Shown one piece after another: positions 53,402-56,116 of a stretch of 56,116 nt of DNA. The notes below the pieces were generated by a model. That model was not told the origin of the DNA, searched no databases, and saw only the letters and a list, made by a program, of their open reading frames with translations. The translations under genes were made by a program, and so were the position numbers. The DNA lies in NCBI GenBank assembly GCA_022827885.1, contig JAJEIP010000004.1, forward strand, positions 1-56,116. The letters run 5' to 3'. Source of the stretch: Candidatus Poribacteria bacterium (lineage in GTDB: Bacteria; Poribacteria; WGA-4E; WGA-3G). Numbering within the stretch: the first letter of the stretch is position 1; every line of letters begins with the position of its first letter.

Positions 53402-54049
53402 TTACTGACGGTTGCCTTTCAGCGCCCCCCACGTTGTCGTCAGTTTCGCCTTCGGATCTACAGCAGTGCTCGCGGCAGGCACAACCTCCAAAGCACTGAA
53501 CATCGCATTCAGATCGCCTGCCCCCGTCTCCGCGTTTCCTGCAAAATGGAGATCCAGCGTGCCGTCACTGACTTCAATCCCCGAGTACGTTTTAATGTCA
53601 ATCTCATCTTTACCCGGTGTCACGTAAAGCGGTTCAACGTTGTCCTCTTCAATAAAAATATCGAAACCGCGGTTGTTCGGAGACCAGTGTTCACCGACAA
53701 GATAGGTAACATCGAAAACACCATCGCCGGTCTTAAACTGATATTTAACGGTGTCGGGGAATTGCGCCCAACTCACAGCGTAGAAGAGTTCCACATCGTA
53801 GCCAGCGGCTTCCGCCTGCGCTTGCGCATCTGCTGTCAAGGTCGCGACTTCAGCCGTGCGGGGAAGTTTTTCAATCCATCCACCCCAGGGTTGGTTCTCC
53901 AGCTGCGCACCGTGCCAAACCCGTCCTTGTGAATCCGTGAAGTCATCTGTCTTGCCACCCCACACCCGAAATTCTTCAGCCGGTAGCAACGCCGGGACTG
54001 CGAGAACTCCGAGAAAAATAACAACCATCGAAACACTTAGTGATCTCAT
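53402..54049 (-). CDS. secreted malectin-like protein, copy 2 of a tandem pair
   Basis: The 215-residue protein has a signal peptide (MRSLSVSMVVIFLGVLAVPALLPA). The mature part EEFRVWGGKTDDFTDSQG is followed by WAQFPDTVKYQF, TYLVGEHWSPNNRGFDIF and IDIKTYSGIEVSDGTLDLHF, the malectin-like pattern of a beta-sandwich that binds carbohydrate. It ends AGDLNAMFSALEVVPA and then a tail VDPKAKLTTTWGALK. The neighbour at 54071 is a close paralogue with the same order of motifs. It is probably exported, and may bind sugars at the cell surface. Confidence 0.75.
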   Translation of the reverse strand: MRSLSVSMVVIFLGVLAVPALLPAEEFRVWGGKTDDFTDSQGRVWHGAQLENQPWGGWIEKLPRTAEVATLTADAQAQAEAAGYDVELFYAVSWAQFPDTVKYQFKTGDGVFDVTYLVGEHWSPNNRGFDIFIEEDNVEPLYVTPGKDEIDIKTYSGIEVSDGTLDLHFAGNAETGAGDLNAMFSALEVVPAASTAVDPKAKLTTTWGALKGNRQ

Positions 54050-54070
54050 TAAGATACCTCCATTTGTTCG

Positions 54071-54718
54071 TTAATCCCGCTCCGCTTTCAAAGTTCCCCA
54101 GGTCGTAGCGAGTTTCTGTTTCGGGTCAACGGCTAATGCAGGAATCACTTCTATCCCACTAAACATAGCATTGAGGTCTCCAGCACCAGTTTTCGGGTTA
54201 CCAGCAAATTCAAAGCTCATCACCTTATCTTTAACTTCAATGCCTTCGTATCGTATAATATCTATCTCATTCTGCCCCGGTGTCACATACTCCTCTTCAA
54301 CAATCTCGTCTTCAATGATAATATCGAAACCGCGATTGTTCGGAGACCAGTGTTCGCCGACGAGATAGGTAACGGTGAACATGCCCTTGCCGGTGTTCAG
54401 TTCCATCTTAACCGTATCAGGGAACTGTGCCCAACTCACAGCATAGAAGAGTTCCTTATCGTACCCTTCTGCCTTCGCCAATTTTTCTGCGTCCTTCGTA
54501 AGTGCTACGACTTCAGCGGTGCGTGGCAACTTTTCAATCCAACCGCCCCATGCTTCCTTCTCGTTCTGTCCACCGTGCCAGATACGGCCCTCGGAATCTT
54601 TAAAATCTTCCAATTTGCCGCCCCATACCCGAATCTCTTCGGCTGAACCCGCATCGTGGACGATCGTTACCGCAAGGTATGCGGCAATCAAAGCAACAAA
54701 AAATAAACTGTATCGCAT
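54071..54718 (-). CDS. secreted malectin-like protein, copy 1 of a tandem pair
   Basis: The 215-residue paralogue of the preceding protein has a signal peptide (MRYSLFFVALIAAYLAVTIV), EEIRVWGGKLEDFKDSEG, the same WAQFPDTVKMEL and TYLVGEHWSPNNRGFDII, and ends AGDLNAMFSGIEVIPA with the tail VDPKQKLATTWGTLK. The two genes are separated by 21 bases and have equal length, so they arose by tandem duplication. The domain is read as malectin-like by the GEHWSPNNRGFDI segment. GGAGG sits before the ATG. The ligand is unknown. Confidence 0.75.
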   Translation of the reverse strand: MRYSLFFVALIAAYLAVTIVHDAGSAEEIRVWGGKLEDFKDSEGRIWHGGQNEKEAWGGWIEKLPRTAEVVALTKDAEKLAKAEGYDKELFYAVSWAQFPDTVKMELNTGKGMFTVTYLVGEHWSPNNRGFDIIIEDEIVEEEYVTPGQNEIDIIRYEGIEVKDKVMSFEFAGNPKTGAGDLNAMFSGIEVIPALAVDPKQKLATTWGTLKAERD

Positions 54719-54802
54719 GTTTTCCTCCTTATTTTAATTGAGAAACGTGAAGATACTGAATTAAGAATAACACATCGGTGTCGCAATTGCAAAATTTTCG
54801 TA

Positions 54803-56116
54803 TTACTCCGTGCTTTCAACCACGACAATTCGCTGATTCGCTTGCACATCGGTCAAGGTTTGCACAATGCCGCTCGGCCACTGAATAACAATGCGATCCA
54901 CTGTTTCGTAATGCCCAAGTCCAAACTCGACATCAATACTGCTCTGAGAAAGGTAGCTGTCGCCCGCTGTCACCTGCTGAATCTGATGAAGGTCGCCAGC
55001 ACTCACCTTCACAAGTGCCCCAACACCGTCCCAGTTGCTCACTGTGCCGACCGTGCGAATCTGAAGCCACTGCTGTTGGTTTCCCCCATCGTTTCGGAGC
55101 AACATCGGCTTCCCACCACTATTGACGATAAATAGATCTAAATCGCCATCGGCATCGTAATCCGCAACGGCGACCCCTCTACCAACCCCGTATGCGTTGA
55201 ATTCCCGAAGTCCGACAGCGTCAGAGATGTCAGTGAAGGTGCCGTCCCCATTGTTCTGGAGAAAAACATCCGCTTGCCCGTGTGCCTCCCACGAAGCTGG
55301 ATCGATGTGTCCCGCCGAGAAGAAGATATCCAGATCCCCATCGTTATCCGCGTCGAACAACGCAGTCCCCCAACATGTTTTACCGAGCCCTGACTCAAAA
55401 ACACCACTCTTCGCCGAAACATCGGTAAAGGTGCCGTCCCCCTTATTTTTATAGAGGACATTGTTTTCATCCAACCAGTTCGTAACAAAGAGATCCAAAT
55501 CACCATCAACATCGTAATCGCCCCAACTGATGCCCATTCCACTCCGTATATCACCGGTGCGACTTCTGGCATCTGGACGGTTCGTGTTCGTGAACGTTAA
55601 CTCACCATCGTTGCGATAGAGGATATTCTGGTCGGTATCATTGGCGAGATACAGATCCAGATCGCCATCAGCATCGTAATCCGCCGCGGCAACACCAAGC
55701 GTCAAGTGAAATCCGCCATTTACTTTGGCGGCATCCGTAATGTTGATGAAACCGCCGTCACCCTTATTTAGATAAAGAACGTTTGCCTGTCCGAAGAAAT
55801 CATACGGGAAGAAGACCTCATCGCCTTGCGGAACTTTGGTATATTCAATATAGTTGCCGATATAAAGGTCGAGGTAACCATCGCTATCGTAATCCCCCCA
55901 AGCGATTCCCGCTCCAAAACCATCGTGACCAATACCACCAGCACCAGACGAGAAGCGTTTGAAAGTCCCGTCGCCGTTGTTCCGATAGAACAGGTTGGTC
56001 TTATAGTTTGTAACATAGAGATCAGCATCACCATCATTGTCATAATCTGCGAAGGCACACCCCATCCCCCAACCGGTGTCGCCGACGCCAGCAGTATCCG
56101 TTACATCGCTGAAAGT
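54803..56116 (-). CDS. VCBS/FG-GAP repeat protein with ASPIC/UnbV C-terminus (5' end outside window)
   Basis: The frame is open to the right edge, where it reads TFSDVTDTAGVGDTGWG before MGCAFADYDNDGDADLYVTNY, so at least 438 residues are in the window. Seven or more calcium-binding D-x-D-x-D-x-D loops (DYDNDGDADLYV, DYDSDGYLDLYI, DYDADGDLDLYL, DYDVDGDLDLFV, DADNDGDLDIFF, DYDADGDLDLFI) mark a beta-propeller of the VCBS/FG-GAP type. The end has the ASPIC/UnbV domain (RTVGTVSNWDGVGALVKVSAG and VDRIVIQWPSGIVQTLTDV). Such CRTAC1-like proteins are secreted or surface-bound. It is upstream of the malectin-like pair on the same strand, which may bind sugar on the same surface. Confidence 0.9.
   Translation of the reverse strand, partial: TFSDVTDTAGVGDTGWGMGCAFADYDNDGDADLYVTNYKTNLFYRNNGDGTFKRFSSGAGGIGHDGFGAGIAWGDYDSDGYLDLYIGNYIEYTKVPQGDEVFFPYDFFGQANVLYLNKGDGGFINITDAAKVNGGFHLTLGVAAADYDADGDLDLYLANDTDQNILYRNDGELTFTNTNRPDARSRTGDIRSGMGISWGDYDVDGDLDLFVTNWLDENNVLYKNKGDGTFTDVSAKSGVFESGLGKTCWGTALFDADNDGDLDIFFSAGHIDPASWEAHGQADVFLQNNGDGTFTDISDAVGLREFNAYGVGRGVAVADYDADGDLDLFIVNSGGKPMLLRNDGGNQQQWLQIRTVGTVSNWDGVGALVKVSAGDLHQIQQVTAGDSYLSQSSIDVEFGLGHYETVDRIVIQWPSGIVQTLTDVQANQRIVVVESTE

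Noticed and set aside
53546-53932. Plus-strand ORFs across the malectin-like genes
   Set aside because: They are shadows of the conserved minus-strand frames, with no ribosome binding site and no protein-like pattern.

Overview
This window reads as the chromosome of a Gram-negative-type bacterium. It has many lipoprotein signal peptides, an OmpA-family lipoprotein, Lgt, a heptosyltransferase-like enzyme, a UPF0182 protein and near-consensus sigma70 promoters. The combination of several Gfo/Idh/MocA oxidoreductases, a sulfatase-fold protein, a malectin-like pair, a VCBS/ASPIC-UnbV protein, a very large TPR protein and short recurring intergenic repeats resembles Candidatus Poribacteria or a related marine or sponge-associated lineage. 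That placement is inference from gene style; no rRNA or other decisive marker is present.

Layout. 1-1600: two divergent Gfo/Idh/MocA oxidoreductases. 1.7-6.3 kb: a sulfur/nitrogen block with a siroheme reductase fused to a TusA domain, a decayed VapBC toxin-antitoxin remnant, an unknown 192-residue protein and a MoeB/ThiF-type adenylyltransferase. 6.2-9.3 kb (minus strand): aminotransferase, TIGR01777 epimerase, HAD hydrolase. 9.6-12.9 kb: a membrane histidine kinase and a response regulator with a PglZ/alkaline-phosphatase effector, resembling PorY/PorX of the type 9 secretion system. 13.0-15.4 kb: RNase G, L21, L27. 15.5-19.5 kb: two DUF4398-like lipoproteins (one with an OmpA domain), a small unknown ORF and guaA. 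19.5-28.2 kb (minus): class V aminotransferase, a 1569-residue TPR protein, a zinc-finger anti-sigma factor, its ECF sigma factor, and an Ig-like lipoprotein with a long leader. 28.8-33.1 kb: dprA (minus), then livG-livF-lgt and a sulfotransferase-like gene. 33.1-36.0 kb (minus): UPF0182 membrane protein.

36.0-37.3 kb has no intact gene. It carries six tandem, same-strand sigma70-like promoters, structured leader-like sequence and what looks like a decayed secreted-protein gene. 37.3-41.1 kb: a redoxin/cytochrome c/copper-monooxygenase fusion, YihY (minus) and a methyltransferase. 41.2-42.9 kb: rpsU plus a stand-alone dsRNA-binding protein (minus), diverging from a TauE/SafE permease that seems to begin with an AUC codon. 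43.1-46.3 kb: an oxidoreductase, then groES-groEL behind a sigma54-type promoter. 46.4-51.8 kb (minus): a compact run of aminotransferase, sulfatase-fold protein, peptidase-MA-like lipoprotein, small lipoprotein and heptosyltransferase. 52.0-53.3 kb: rimI and an isochorismatase-family hydrolase. 53.4-56.1 kb (minus): two tandemly duplicated malectin-like secreted proteins and a VCBS/ASPIC-UnbV protein cut by the window end.

Most of the window is ordinary. The items most worth a second look are the promoter array at 36225-36731, the PorX/PorY-like pair, the rpsU-dsRBD operon, the sigma54 control of groESL, the siroheme reductase with cysteine pairs in both halves, and the AUC start. No tRNA, rRNA, CRISPR array or intact insertion sequence was seen.
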